From Monodelphis domestica (taxonomy: Eukaryota > Chordata > Mammalia > Didelphimorphia > Didelphidae): a stretch of DNA of 64,000 nt. The stretch is from positions 11,022,257-11,086,256 of the forward strand of contig NC_077232.1 of assembly GCF_027887165.1 (NCBI RefSeq), written 5' to 3'. Positions within the stretch are counted from its first letter, which is position 1. Each line of letters starts with the position of its first letter. The translations under genes were made by a program, and so were the position numbers. The notes under the pieces are model-generated. The model did no database searches, was not told where the DNA came from, and saw only the letters and a list, made by a program, of their open reading frames with translations. Positions 10,946-21,567 of the stretch are shown one piece after another.

Positions 10946-11239
10946 TTAGAGAAAGCTGAAGTTCAGATCTCCGGAAAACCCTTCCCGACCGATCTCAAAC
11001 TAGAAGCTCCTAAGGCGCCGAAATTCAAAACGATCAACAGCACAGACCCTGGGAACCCTCCTCCTGGACCTGGACCCGGTTCAAAAGGTACGGCTCCCCT
11101 TAAAAGCCAGAACCCGAGATCCCTCGGACCTCAGGGGTAGGAGCGCAGAGTCCAAGGCTCCCGGAAGCGGCAGCCGCGCCGGGCTCAGAGAGCAGGGTCT
11201 GAGGAACAACAACCCTCAGGGTCTTCTACCCAAGTCCCA

Positions 11240-11386
11240 GTCCGGGTGAAAGTTACTGCCTGGGGCTTCCGCTGCAGAGAGCCGGTAGGTCCGGGTGAAA
11301 GTTACTGCCTGGGGCCTCCGCTGCAAAGAGCTGGTCGGTCCGGGTGAAAGTTACTGCCTGGGGCCTCCGCTGCAGAGAGCTGGTCA
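11240..11386 (+). repeat. Three 49-base tandem repeats in the L1-A 5'UTR
   Basis: Units start at 11240, 11289 and 11338, each beginning GTCCGGGTGAAAGTTACTGC and ending in GAGCTGGTC or close to it. The units differ by a few bases. L1-C has the same array; L1-B does not. Confidence 0.95.
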
Positions 11387-11722
11387 AAACAACAGCAACC
11401 CTCAGGGCGGGCAAGACAGCCTCACGGGCTGGATCCTGCTATCCAAGTCTCAGTGAAAGTCTGTGCTCTCGGAGCTTGGGGAAGCGGCAGCCCATCCCCC
11501 CGCAGGCCGACGAAACAGCCTCACGGCCAGGGATTCTGAAGGCAACTTCCGGAAATCGAGCCAGGGGGAGAGTGTGGCCTCGTGGTCCGACCCTTCCATT
11601 CCAGTTCCAGTGAGGCATATTCAGTTTAACCCAGGGAACGCTCATAGAACCAACATCTGCCCAGGACTAAAGCCACTGATCACCAGACAAAGACAAGAAA
11701 AGCCAATCCTCCACGTTCAGAG

Positions 11723-12646
11723 ATGACAAATTCCACAGAAGCACAGAAGCCCCAAAATACCAAGAAAAATAAGAAGAAAGGGGCGACTCTGGACACATTC
11801 TATGGAGCCAAAATACAAAATACAGAGCAGATAGAAGAAGATATACAAGAAAATTCTCCAAAATCTTCCAAAGGAAATAGAAACTCTCCACAAACCCATG
11901 AAGAATTTGAATCAGAAAGGACCAAAAAGATGGAAGCCCTCTGGGAGGAAAAGTGGGAAATGATGCAAAAGAAATTCACGCATCTACAAAACCAGTTTGA
12001 CCAAACTGTAAAAGAAAACCAGGCTTTAAAGCAAGAACTAATAAAGCAAAGCCAAAACACCAAGAAATTAGAAGAGAACATAAAATATCTCACCGACAAG
12101 GTGATAGATCTGGAAAACAGGGGGAGAAGAGAAAATTTAAGAATAATTGGACTCCCAGAAAAGCCAGAAATAAACACCAAACTGGACATGGTGATACAAG
12201 ATATAATCAAAGAAAATTGCCCAGAGATTCTAGAACAAGGGGGCAATACATCCACTGACAGAGCTCACAGAACACCTTCTACACTAAACCCCCAAAAGAC
12301 AACTCCCAGGAATGTAATTGCCAAATTCCAAAGCTATCAAACAAAAGAAAAAATCCTACAGGAAGCCAGAAAAAGACAATTTAGATATAAAGGAATGCCA
12401 ATCAGGATCACACAAGACCTTGCAAGTTCTACGCTGAATGATCGTAAGGCATGGAACATGATCTTCAGAAAGGCAAGAGAGCTGGGTCTCCAACCAAGAA
12501 TCAGCTACCCAGCAAAACTGACTATATACTTCCAAGGGAGAGTATGGGCATTCAACAAAATAGAAGAATTCCAACTTTTTGCAAAGAAAAGACCAGAGCT
12601 CTGTGGAAAGTTTGATACCGAAAATCAAAGAGCAAGGAATACCTGA
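11723..12646 (+). CDS. ORF1: L1 ORF1 protein (RNA-binding chaperone), intact, L1-A
   Basis: A 307-residue protein, a little shorter than the human ORF1 protein of 338. In L1s this protein trimerises through a coiled coil, coats the element's RNA and acts as a nucleic-acid chaperone in the cytoplasmic particle. Visible parts: a lysine-rich N-terminus (residues 1-30); a predicted coiled coil from about 63 to 132 with heptad-like leucine/isoleucine/lysine pattern; the RNA-recognition domain starting at NRGRRENLRIIGLPEKPEI (132-150); and a C-terminal domain with RQFRYKGMPIRITQDLASS (218-236) and WNMIFRKARELGLQPRISYP (244-263). The start follows the long 5'UTR and matches L1-B and L1-C. Against L1-C it differs at only about four residues, for instance Arg273 (Lys there) and Glu282 (Asp there). 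The stop lies 531 bases before ORF2. Confidence 0.95.
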   Translation: MTNSTEAQKPQNTKKNKKKGATLDTFYGAKIQNTEQIEEDIQENSPKSSKGNRNSPQTHEEFESERTKKMEALWEEKWEMMQKKFTHLQNQFDQTVKENQALKQELIKQSQNTKKLEENIKYLTDKVIDLENRGRRENLRIIGLPEKPEINTKLDMVIQDIIKENCPEILEQGGNTSTDRAHRTPSTLNPQKTTPRNVIAKFQSYQTKEKILQEARKRQFRYKGMPIRITQDLASSTLNDRKAWNMIFRKARELGLQPRISYPAKLTIYFQGRVWAFNKIEEFQLFAKKRPELCGKFDTENQRARNT

Positions 12647-13177
12647 AAAGGTAAATATTAAGGAAAGGGGAAAAATGTTATCTTCTTTTACTCAAACTCT
12701 CTTCTATAAGGACTACATTTATATCAACCTATGTATACTAATATGTGGGGAAAATGTAATGTATAAATAGGGGGTAAAGAAAGACCAAATAGAATAATGG
12801 TTCTCACACAAAGATTCACAGGGGAAGGGGAGGGGAAGAAAACTCCTATAAGAAGGAGAGGAAGAGAGGGGGGGGGGGTTACTTAAACCTCAATCTCAGG
12901 GAAATCAACTCTGAGAGGGAAAAACATCCAGATCCATTGGGATCTTGAATTCTATCTTACCCAACAAGGGTAAGGAGAAGGGAAAACCAAGGGGGGGAGG
13001 GGGAGAGGGAGAACAAAAAGGGAGGGAAAGAGAGGGGGGAGGGGGAGGGAACAAAAAGGGAGGGACTAAAAAGGGAAACATCAAGGGAGGGGACAAGGGG
13101 GACTGATTCAAAGTAAATCACTGGACTAAAAGGTAGAGCCGAAGAAGAAAAGGTTAGAATTAGGGAAGGCAATCAAA
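12647..13177 (+). other. Purine-rich inter-ORF region of L1-A
   Basis: 531 bases between the ORFs with no ORF of note. From about 12820 to 13130 the plus strand is almost all A and G, with G-runs of 5-9 (12870-12879, 12991-13005, 13035-13042). Such a tract could form G-quadruplexes or triplexes. The same region is present in L1-B (32489-33020). L1-C ends inside its beginning. Confidence 0.8.
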
Positions 13178-16100
13178 ATGCCAGGGAGTCCACAAATGAC
13201 AATCATAACTCTGAACGTGAATGGGATGAACTCACCCATAAAACGTAGACGAATAGCTGAATGGATTAGAATCCAAAACCCTACCATATGTTGTCTTCAA
13301 GAAACACACATGAGGCGGGTTGACACCCACAAGGTCAGAATTAAAGGATGGAGTAAGACCTTCTGGGCCTCAACTGATAGAAAGAAGGCAGGAGTGGTAA
13401 TCATGATATCTGATAAAGCCAATGCAAAAATAGACCTGATCAAAAGGGATAGGGAAGGTAATTATATTTTGTTAAAAGGGACTCTAGACAATGAGGAAAT
13501 ATCATTAATCAACATGTATGCACCAAATAATATAGCACCCAAATTTCTAATGGAGAAACTAGGAGAATTGAAGGAAGAAATAGACAATAAAACCATACTA
13601 GTGGGAGACTTAAACCAACCATTATCAAATTTAGATAAATCAAATCAAAAAATAAATAAGAAAGAGGTAAAAGAAGTGAATGAAATCTTAGAAAAATTAG
13701 AATTAATAGACATATGGAGAAAAATAAATAGGGATAAAAAGGAATACACCTTCTTCTCAGCACCACATGGCACATTCACAAAAATTGACCATACATTAGG
13801 TCACAGAAACATAGCACACAAATGCAAAAAAGCAGAAATAATGAATGCAGCCTTCTCAGATCACAAGGCAATAAAAATAATGATTAGTAATGGTACATGG
13901 AAAACCAAATCTAAAACCAATTGGAAATTAAACAATATGATACTCCAAAACCGTTTAGCTAAAGAAGAAATCATAGAAACAATTAATAATTTCATCAAGG
14001 AAAATGACAATGGCGAAACATCCTTTCAAACCTTTTGGGATGCAGCCAAAGCGGTAATCAGAGGCAAATTCATATCCCTGAAAGCTCATATTAACAAACA
14101 AGGGAGAGCAGAGATCAATCAATTGGAAATGCAATTGAAAAAACTCGAAAGCGATCAAATTAAAAACCCCCAGCAGAAAACCAAATTAGAAATCCTAAAA
14201 ATTAAGGGAGAAATTAATAAAATCGAAAGTGATAGAACTATTGATTTAATAAATAAGACAAGAAGCTGGTACTTTGAAAAAACAAACAAAATAGACAAAG
14301 TACTGGTCAATCTAATTAAAAAAAGGAAGGAAGAAAAGCAAATTCACAGCATTAAAGATGAAAAGGGGGACAGCACCTCCAATGAGGAGGAAATTAAGGC
14401 AATCATTAGAAATTACTTTGCCCAATTATATGGCAATAAATACACCAATTTAGGAGAAATGGATGAATATATACAAAAATACAAACTGCCTAGACTAACA
14501 GAAGAGGAAATAGAATTCTTAAATAATCCCATATCAGAAATTGAAATCCATCAAGCCATCAAAGAACTTCCTAAGAAAAAATCCCCAGGGCCTGATGGAT
14601 TCACCTGTGAATTCTATCAAACATTCAGAGAACAGTTAACCCCAATACTATACAAACTATTTGACATAATAAGCAAAGAGGGAGTTCTACCAAACTCCTT
14701 TTACGACACAAACATGGTACTGATTCCAAAACCAGGCAGGTCAAAAACAGAGAAAGAAAACTATAGGCCAATCTCCCTAATGAATATAGATGCAAAAATT
14801 TTAAATAGGATACTAGCAAAAAGACTCCAGCAAGTGATCAGAAGGATCATCCACCATGATCAAGTAGGATTCATACCAGGGATGCAGGGCTGGTTCAACA
14901 TTAGGAAAACCATCCACATAATTGACCACATCAACAAGCAAACTAGCAAGAACCACATGATTATCTCAATAGATGCAGAAAAAGCCTTTGATAAAATACA
15001 ACACCCATTCCTATTAAAAACACTAGAAAGCATAGGAATAGAAGGGTCATTCCTAAAAATAATAAACAGTATATATCTAAAACCAACAGCTAATATCATT
15101 TGCAATGGGGATAAACTAGATGCATTCCCAATAAGATCAGGAGTGAAACAAGGATGCCCATTATCACCTCTACTATTTGACATCGTACTAGAAACACTAG
15201 CAGTAGCAATTAGAGAAGATAAAGAAATTGAAGGCATCAGAATAGGCAAGGAGGAGACCAAGTTATCACTCTTTGCGGATGACATGATGGTCTACTTAAA
15301 GAATCCTAGAGATTCAACCAAAAAGCTAATTGAAATAATCAACAACTTTAGCAAAGTTGCAGGATACAAAATAAACCCACATAAATCATCAGCTTTTCTA
15401 TATATCTCCAACACAGCTCAGCAGCAAGAACTAGAAAGAGAAATCCCATTCAAAATCACCTTAGACAAAATAAAATACCTAGGAATCTATCTCCCAAGAC
15501 AAACACAGGAACTATATGAACACAACTACAAAACACTCGCCACACAACTAAAACTAGACTTGAACAATTGGAAAAACATTAACTGCTCATGGATAGGACG
15601 AGCCAATATAATAAAAATGACCATCCTACCCAAACTTATTTATCTATTTAGTGCCATACCCATTGAACTACCAAAATACTTCTTCACTGATTTAGAAAAA
15701 ACCATAACAAAGTTCATTTGGAAGAACAAAAGATCAAGGATATCCAGGGAAATAATGAAAAAAAACACATATGATGGGGGCCTTGCAGTCCCAGACCTCA
15801 AACTATATTACAAAGCAGCAGTCATCAAAACAATTTGGTACTGGCTAAGAAACAGAAAGGAAGATCAGTGGAATAGACTGGGGGAAAACGACCTCAGCAA
15901 GACAGTATACGATAAACCCAAAGATCCCAGCTTTTGGGACAAAAATCCACTATTCGATAAAAACTGCTGGGAAAATTGGAAGACAGTGTGGGAGAGACTA
16001 GGAATAGATCAACACCTCACACCCTACACCAAGATAAATTCAAAATGGGTGAGTGACTTAAACATAAAGAAGGAAACCATAAGTAAATTGGGTAAACACA

Positions 16101-16984
16101 GAATAGTATACATGTCAGACCTTTGGGAGGGCAAAGGCTTTAAAACCAAGCAAGATATAGAAAGAATCACAAAATGTAAAATAAATAATTTTGACTACAT
16201 CAAACTAAAAAGCTTTTGTACAAACAAAACCAATATAACTAAAATCAGAAGGGAAACAACAAATTGGGAAAAAATCTTCATAGAAACCTCTGACAAAGGT
16301 TTAATTACTCATATTTATAATGAGCTAAATCAATTGTACAAAAAATCAAGCCATTCTCCAATTGATAAATGGGCAAGGGAAATGGATAGGCAGTTTTCAG
16401 ATAAAGAAATCAAAACTATTAACAAGCACATGAAGAAGTGTTCCACATCTCTTATAATCAGAGAGATGCAAATCAAAACAACTCTGAGGTATCACCTCAC
16501 ACCTAGCAGATTGGCTAACATAACAGCAGAGGAAAGTAATGAATGCTGGAGGGGATGTGGCAAAGTAGGGACATTAATTCATTGCTGGTGGAGTTGTGAA
16601 CTGATCCAACCATTCTGGAGGGCAATTTGGAACTATGCCCAAAGGGCGACAAAAGAATATCTACCCTTTGACCCAGCCATAGCACTGCTGGGTCTGTATC
16701 CCAAAGAGGTAATGGACACAAAGACTTGTACAAAAATATTCATAGCTGCGCTCTTTGTGGTGGCCCAAAACTGGAAAACGAGGGGATGCCCATCAATTGG
16801 GGAATGGCTGAACAAACTGTGGTATATGTTGGTGATGGAATACTATTGTGCTCAAAGGAATAATAAAGTGGAGAAGTTCCATGGAGACTGGAACAACCTC
16901 CAGGAAGTGATGCAGAGCGAGAGGAGCAGAACCAGGAGAACATTGTACACAGAGACTAATACACTGTGGTATAATCGAACGTAA
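13178..16984 (+). CDS. ORF2: L1 ORF2 protein (endonuclease-reverse transcriptase), intact, L1-A
   Basis: A 1268-residue protein, close to the human length of 1275. It nicks target DNA and copies the L1 RNA into the nick (target-primed reverse transcription). The endonuclease domain has Asn13 in TLNVNG, Glu42 in LQETH, Asp144 and Asn146 in VGDLNQ, and Asp228-His229 in FSDHK: all expected active-site residues. The reverse transcriptase has [22 protein letters not shown], and the FADD box at residues 699-702. The cysteine-rich C-terminus is at 1123-1140 with the pattern C-X3-C-X7-H-X4-C ([18 protein letters not shown]). The start is the ATG after AATCAAA, which gives the family N-terminus. I see no internal stop, frameshift or lost catalytic residue, so the protein looks functional. 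Confidence 0.95.
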   Translation: MPGSPQMTIITLNVNGMNSPIKRRRIAEWIRIQNPTICCLQETHMRRVDTHKVRIKGWSKTFWASTDRKKAGVVIMISDKANAKIDLIKRDREGNYILLKGTLDNEEISLINMYAPNNIAPKFLMEKLGELKEEIDNKTILVGDLNQPLSNLDKSNQKINKKEVKEVNEILEKLELIDIWRKINRDKKEYTFFSAPHGTFTKIDHTLGHRNIAHKCKKAEIMNAAFSDHKAIKIMISNGTWKTKSKTNWKLNNMILQNRLAKEEIIETINNFIKENDNGETSFQTFWDAAKAVIRGKFISLKAHINKQGRAEINQLEMQLKKLESDQIKNPQQKTKLEILKIKGEINKIESDRTIDLINKTRSWYFEKTNKIDKVLVNLIKKRKEEKQIHSIKDEKGDSTSNEEEIKAIIRNYFAQLYGNKYTNLGEMDEYIQKYKLPRLTEEEIEFLNNPISEIEIHQAIKELPKKKSPGPDGFTCEFYQTFREQLTPILYKLFDIISKEGVLPNSFYDTNMVLIPKPGRSKTEKENYRPISLMNIDAKILNRILAKRLQQVIRRIIHHDQVGFIPGMQGWFNIRKTIHIIDHINKQTSKNHMIISIDAEKAFDKIQHPFLLKTLESIGIEGSFLKIINSIYLKPTANIICNGDKLDAFPIRSGVKQGCPLSPLLFDIVLETLAVAIREDKEIEGIRIGKEETKLSLFADDMMVYLKNPRDSTKKLIEIINNFSKVAGYKINPHKSSAFLYISNTAQQQELEREIPFKITLDKIKYLGIYLPRQTQELYEHNYKTLATQLKLDLNNWKNINCSWIGRANIIKMTILPKLIYLFSAIPIELPKYFFTDLEKTITKFIWKNKRSRISREIMKKNTYDGGLAVPDLKLYYKAAVIKTIWYWLRNRKEDQWNRLGENDLSKTVYDKPKDPSFWDKNPLFDKNCWENWKTVWERLGIDQHLTPYTKINSKWVSDLNIKKETISKLGKHRIVYMSDLWEGKGFKTKQDIERITKCKINNFDYIKLKSFCTNKTNITKIRRETTNWEKIFIETSDKGLITHIYNELNQLYKKSSHSPIDKWAREMDRQFSDKEIKTINKHMKKCSTSLIIREMQIKTTLRYHLTPSRLANITAEESNECWRGCGKVGTLIHCWWSCELIQPFWRAIWNYAQRATKEYLPFDPAIALLGLYPKEVMDTKTCTKIFIAALFVVAQNWKTRGCPSIGEWLNKLWYMLVMEYYCAQRNNKVEKFHGDWNNLQEVMQSERSRTRRTLYTETNTLWYNRT

Positions 16985-17337
16985 TGGACTTCTCCATTAG
17001 GGGCGGTGTAATGTCCCTGAACAACTTTCAGGGATCCAGGAGAAAAAAAAAACACCATTCATAAGCAAAGGATAAACTATGGGAGTGGAAACACCGAGAA
17101 AAAGCAACTGCCTGAATACAGAGGTTGAGGGGACATGACAGAGGATAGACTCTAAATGAACACTCTAATGCAAATACTATCAACAAAGCAATGGGTTCAA
17201 ATCAAGAAAACATCTAATGCCCAGTGGACTTACGCGTCGGCTATGGGGGGTGGGGGGGAGGAAAAGAAAATGATCTATGTCTTTAACGAATAATGCTTGG
17301 AAATGATCAAATAAAATATATTAAAAAAAAAAAAAAA
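16985..17337 (+). other. L1-A 3'UTR with G-run and first poly(A)
   Basis: Non-coding 3' tail. It contains the G-rich block at 17245-17262 (runs of six and seven G), a feature of L1 3'UTRs in many mammals, then an AATAAA (17310) and 15 A residues (17323-17337). Confidence 0.85.
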
Positions 17338-17387
17338 GATAAAATAGCCTGCTAAACTAAAAAAAAAAAAAAAAAAACAAAAAAAAA
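17338..17387 (+). other. Short 3'-transduced segment and second poly(A) of L1-A
   Basis: After the first poly(A) come 21 bases (GATAAAATAGCCTGCTAAACT), then a second A-rich tract of about 30 with one interrupting C, and then the target-site duplication. The extra bases are absent from L1-B. This is the classic layout of read-through past the element's own poly(A) signal at the source locus. Confidence 0.75.
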
Positions 17388-17404
17388 ACAAATACTTGGA
17401 AATC
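17388..17404 (+). repeat. Target-site duplication of L1-A, right
   Basis: Perfect 17-base copy of the left duplication, directly after the second poly(A) tract. The lack of any mismatch points to a young insertion. Confidence 0.95.
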
Positions 17405-18483
17405 TTCTATTTTGGTAAATGCCCATACTTTCCCCTTAAAGAATATAGTCAGTTTTGATGGATAGGTGATTCTTGGCTGAAGACCCAGTTTTCTTGCCTT
17501 TCTGAATATCATGTTCCAGGCCTTGCAGTCCTTTAGTGTGGAGGCTGCCAGGTCTTGTGTGATCCTGATTGGTGCTCCTTTGTATCTGAATTGTCTCTTT
17601 TTGGCTTCTTGTAGAATTTTATCCTTAGCTTGAAAGCTCTGGAATTTGGCAATTACATTTCTGGGAGTTGCCTTTTGGGGGTTTAGTGTAGAGGGTGTTC
17701 TATGAACTCTTTCAATGTCTATTTTGCCTCCTTGTTTAAGAACTTCAGGGCAGTTTTTTTGGATGATCTCTTGTAGTATGGTGTCAAGGATTCTGTTTAT
17801 TTCTGGCTTTTCAGCTAGACCAATGATTCTCAAATTGTCTCTCCTTCCTCTGTTTTTCTGATCGGTCACCTTGTAAGTGAGATATTTTATGTTTTCTTCT
17901 ATTTTGTTAGTCTTTTGACTTTGCTTTATTAATTCTTGCTGTTTTGCAAGATCATTGGTTTCCAGTTGTTCAATTCTGGTCCTTAAGGCCTGGATTTCTG
18001 TTATAATCTTTTGGTTTTCTGCTTTAACCTTTTGGTGTTCAGCTATGATTTCTTCATTTTTTGGGAACTATTTCCCACTTCTGTACCCAGAAGGCTTCCA
18101 TCTTTTTGAAAAGCTTCAATTGAAATTCTTCCAGGGCTTGTGGGAAATTTCCTTTTTTTTTAAATTTTTAAAATTTAAAAAATTTTTAAGTTTTACCTTT
18201 GTTTGAATTTCGCCCAGGATTTCCTCTGTAGTCTGTGTCTTTCCTCCATAAAAATCCTCGAGGGTGACTGTTGTTGTTGTTGTTTTTTTTTTTGGAAGTA
18301 TTTTGAGGCTGCTGTGCACAATTAGCCATTTTCATGGATGTTTTACCTTCCCTTTTTAGTCAGAAATCTGAGTAAGCTGGGCAGTTTCTCTGTGTATGGA
18401 GTTAAGGAGCAAGGGTTTTGCCTGAGGCAAGCTCTCGAAACCTGCAGTCCTTTGTAGCTCTTCTCTGTGCTACCTTTCCAGGG

Positions 18484-18800
18484 GTGCTCAAGGTCTGCGC
18501 TCTGCTGCCCACTTGGGTTTCCAGTCTAGCTGCTTTCAGGGGTAAGTCCCCGGCAGTCCTAGTCAACTCCCAAGGACCTAGAAGTGCCCCTTGCTCATTC
18601 TAGAGGTGCTACTTGTTCACTCCCTGGTTCTTGTAGTTGCGCTGGCTCTGAGCACCCAAGGTCTGCACTCCCTTGAGTGCTGGGGTTTCCTGCCTAGCTG
18701 CTTTCAGAGTATGTCCCCGGTGGTCCTAGTCAGCTCCGGAGGACCTAGAGGTGCCCCATGCTCACTCTAGGGGTGCCACTCACTTGCTCATTTTGGCGTG
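18484..18800 (-). repeat. Tandem 168-base repeat in the L1 5'UTR, two units
   Basis: The phrase AGGTCTGC recurs at 18491 and 18659. The following CTAGCTGCTTTCAG, GTCCCCGG-GGTCCTAGTCA and ACCTAGA-GTGCCCC blocks recur with the same spacing. The repeat lies in the 5'UTR of the old minus-strand L1 and has a GC content much above the surroundings. Confidence 0.75.
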
Positions 18801-19050
18801 TGCTGGCTCTGGCTCCGTAGGTGTGGTGGGGGAGGGTAGATTGGCTCATGTTTGGGTGGAAGCTTTTTCACCCTCTTATAGATTGGAAAAGCCCCAATCC
18901 CACATACCTTCAGTGCTGCGCCCTACTGTACAGTTCCTCTATTCTTCTGAAAATGATTTTTAAGATCGTTTTGGGGTGGTCTTTGTCGGTGTGTGCTGGG
19001 GAGAGGAAGTGACCCGCATTTAGACTGCCACCATGCTTACCCAGAAGTCC

Positions 19051-19927
19051 TTATTGTAATATTTCAATTGGAATCCAGGAACTCCCCTCTCTAGGCCTGG
19101 TTCTCAATCCACTGAACCACCCAGCTGCCCCTGTTAATACTGTAATTAAAAAAATAAGCTTTTTTACTTTGGGTACTGTTAGATTATGAATTGAGTTTTA
19201 AAGAGCAGATAAAACAAGATATTTGAAGATTTCAATATTTAATGGGGAATACTTTGTTTCAAAAATAATAACAGGTTTACTATAATAAAGAAAGGATTTT
19301 CAATGAAAATTTTGGGCTGTCACTTATAAAAATTGTAAAAATATATGAGATGGTTTAAAGATGTAATTTCAATATATTAAGTTAACTATTGCATTATTTG
19401 CTGCAATGCCAGAATATGATTAGTTTTAATTTGAGCATGGAATGGAAGTCTGTCTTATTTTCCCTGCTCTTGCCCTAGGTCACTCTAACCATGCACTGCC
19501 ATTCCACCTTTTTTTGTGACAGGAAAAACAGAGAAGTTTTGGGAGTCTTGGCATAAAAAACATGGAGACAATTTCCACTTGTTAGGATTCTTTAGTGATA
19601 ATCTGGATGGAAGAAGGCTACCAGGCTGTCTTAGGACTTTTGTCACAACAGCAGATTTGGTTAAAATTAGAGCTGATGTAGTTCTGGCAATGGTCAACAT
19701 TGTGGAGACCCTCCTTAACTCCCATCACAGGCAGCATTTTTGAGCTAGCATGCTGAATGGATTTGAGCTCTGACTTTTGTCCCAGCCAAATGTAACTGTA
19801 ACCCAAAGAAATACTTTGAATCTTTCCTTCTTTGTTGCCAAGGTCCGTTGAGAACGTGGCTAACACACATCATTGTGTTATTTTGACTAATGCTACCCTC
19901 ACCCCCAAATAAGACTTAGCTGAGGCT
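19051..19927. other. SINE fragment and unassigned sequence
   Basis: Positions 19060-19135 are a minus-strand marsupial SINE piece (CTCTCTAGGCCTGGTTCTCAATCCACTGAACCACCCAGCTGCCC). The rest has no recognised element. It has no counterpart in copy II, where only about 70 bases lie between blocks beta and gamma. A 75-codon ORF at 19516-19743 shows no family features. Confidence 0.5.
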
Positions 19928-21347
19928 CCTTTACCTGATAAAGAACTTTTCCTGTGCAACAATTGATTGTGCCTCCTGAATGAGGAAGAATTGGTATAAG
20001 ATTATGCTGTCACCACTACCTCCAGGCTTCTGGAAGCAGCAAACTTTCCCCCAGGCCACTTAGTCAAGCAGAATTGGAAGTAGTTGCCAGAGCCTATGAA
20101 TTATCAAAAGATAAATACAATTTAACTGTTGGGAAAATATAAGGAAGCTAAATATAAGGAAGTTAAAAGTATCCATGCCTGAAGTTAGGATTAAGTGAAA
20201 TTGCATCATTTGGGATAAAAATTCTTGTAACTGTAACTTACTATTGTTTTGAGTTTTGATTATGGGAACATAGTCTGAATTGTCCTAAAGCCAATAGTAG
20301 AAGATGGCACATGCTGAATTCTAAGAAACGTTACAGGTAGATGCCTGGATATCTATTCCTGGGAGAAGATTTGAGGATGACCTTAGCATGGACTAAGGGA
20401 GGACCTTCTTGACTGATTTCCCTTATTATTCTGATTGTTTTCTGAACAGGATATTTCTCCACCTGGTTAATCCTCAGATTTGCTTTTGATTCTCTGAGAT
20501 GATATGATTTGCTGTTAGATATAACTTTGTTTTTTTACTGGTTTTAATGTATGAAATTATTCTACCAGTGTTGACCCCTTTTTCCCTTTCATAGCAGATT
20601 TCTAAAATCAAGTCATATAAGTGGTAAAAGTTTTGCAAATATAGAATTAAATGTATTAATTTGTAAATTGATACCAGAATATCTCTGAATTACAGTGATA
20701 GGATGTATGTATGAAATAAGTAATAAAATTTAATCTGTGGAAAAATTATAATATAGCATGCTAATAGTCTTCTAACAGGAAATTAGATAAAGTAATAAGA
20801 TACATATGCAGTGTAAATGTTTTCCAGTTAAATGGATTAATAAGCTTCAGAAAGCAATAGCATTAATTTTTATCCTCAAACAATCATATCTATGTGCATA
20901 TGATTTGCTTCCAAATGTATCTAGTATGGAAATTTTTTATTATATGTCATTGGGAAAAATAAAAATCTTTATAATGAAAAATAAATAGGAATACCCCAAA
21001 TAATAAGATAAAATGGAAACAATATTTCAATATTTCTTATATGAAGTGGTAGAGGGAAGGAATGCTGGGAAAAATTCTGGAGATGTAAAAATATTAAAAA
21101 TAAATTATAATGTGACTAAAAATGGAGAAATAAATTCACTTTCTTTAGAATCATCAGTATAACTTTATAAGTAAATTCTTAATACAATTTTGAGAACTTA
21201 TTAGGAAAGCAAACTCAAAGCCTGAATTTCCATACTAGCTACATTTGGAAGCCAATCATATGCACATGGATATAATTGTTTGAGGAAATAAAAGGAACAC
21301 TGTTGCTTTCTGAAGCTTATTAATCCATTTCACTAGGAAACATTTAC
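19928..21347. repeat. Segmental duplication block gamma, copy I
   Basis: Collinear with 57890-58890 in copy II at high identity, starting at CTGATAAAGAACTTTTCCTG. No gene is seen. Its right part is a large inverted repeat, described separately. Confidence 0.8.
20813..21347. repeat. Inverted repeat: two ~120-base arms around a ~295-base spacer
   Basis: The left arm (20813-20932) starts GTAAATGTTTTCCAGTTAAA; the right arm (21227-21347) is its reverse complement with roughly 85-90 percent identity. Shared blocks include GGATTAATAAGCTTCAGAAAGC and GCATATGATT-GCTTCCAAATGTA. I see no convincing target-site duplication outside the arms, so a foldback or MITE-type transposon is possible but unproven. 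In copy II the spacer is inverted. Confidence 0.85.
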
Positions 21348-21567
21348 AAATAGAAATACAAATAGGGGGAATAATAATCATGCCAATTCATAGGTAAGGA
21401 GCATTGATGAAAGAGGTCATGCAAGCGGGATAGAGTGGGCAGTAACATCTTGCCAAGGATCACTCTGTGGTCTCCCCAGCTACTATATGTGACTATGTCA
21501 AGGTGTTGTGTTCTGATGGCCCCCAGCATGATACCAAGGATCTCTACCCAAAACTTTTATTGAAGAT

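Larger units (their letters stand above)
10924..11722 (+). promoter_or_regulatory. L1-A 5'UTR / internal promoter
   Basis: About 800 bases, GC-rich and CpG-containing compared with the AT-rich host DNA. Near the start is AAGATGGCGGC (10935-10945), an exact match to the YY1 consensus core. In human L1 a YY1 site at a similar place sets the transcription start. It includes a 49-base tandem array (11240-11386). Confidence 0.75.
10924..17387 (+). mobile_element. Full-length LINE-1 with both ORFs intact (L1-A)
   Basis: A complete non-LTR retrotransposon: 5'UTR (10924-11722), ORF1 (11723-12646), purine-rich inter-ORF region (12647-13177), ORF2 (13178-16984) and a 3'UTR with G-run and poly(A) (16985-17337). 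A short extra segment with a second poly(A) follows. It is flanked by a perfect 17-base target-site duplication and inserted into ORF1 of an older L1 in the opposite orientation. The 5' end lacks only one of the two leading G residues seen in L1-B and L1-C. No stop or frameshift is present in either ORF, so it may be able to mobilise; this is inference from the sequence only. Confidence 0.95.
10843..18329 (-). pseudogene. L1 ORF1 remnant of the old element, split by L1-A
   Basis: The N-terminal part runs 18329 down to 17405 and the C-terminal part 10906 down to the TGA at 10843. The start MANCAQQPQNTSKK is followed by a lysine/threonine-rich stretch, a coiled-coil region, the NRGRRDNLRIIGLAEKPEI block of the RNA-recognition domain (about 17850) and the RQFRYKGAPIRITQDLA block of the C-terminal domain (about 17600). 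A simple-sequence expansion of ACA-type codons lies near 18275. Frames are disrupted. Confidence 0.8.
7896..19050 (-). mobile_element. Old minus-strand L1 with complete 5' end, missing its 3' end, interrupted twice
   Basis: The 5' end is at 19050, reading GGACTTCTGGGTAAGCATGGTGGC on the minus strand. The 5'UTR runs to 18330, ORF1 starts at 18329, and ORF2 starts at 10178. The element stops inside the reverse transcriptase region at about 7896, so about 2.3 kb of ORF2 and the 3'UTR are absent. Insertions within it are a solo LTR (9048-9401) and the full-length L1-A (10924-17387). Because L1s normally lose the 5' end, the missing 3' end suggests a later deletion or recombination. Both reading frames carry stops. 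Confidence 0.85.

Noticed and set aside
11240-11386. CRISPR-like array
   Set aside because: Three directly abutting 49-base units without spacers, inside an L1 promoter of a vertebrate genome.
11800-12255. Antisense ORF of 151 codons, repeated at 31642-32097 and 41138-41593
   Set aside because: It lies exactly opposite L1 ORF1 and its conservation follows from the sense-strand coding sequence; serine/phenylalanine-rich shadow composition.
19516-19743. 75-codon ORF between the L1 complex and block gamma
   Set aside because: Single short frame with no recognisable motif and no copy II counterpart; kept only as unassigned sequence.
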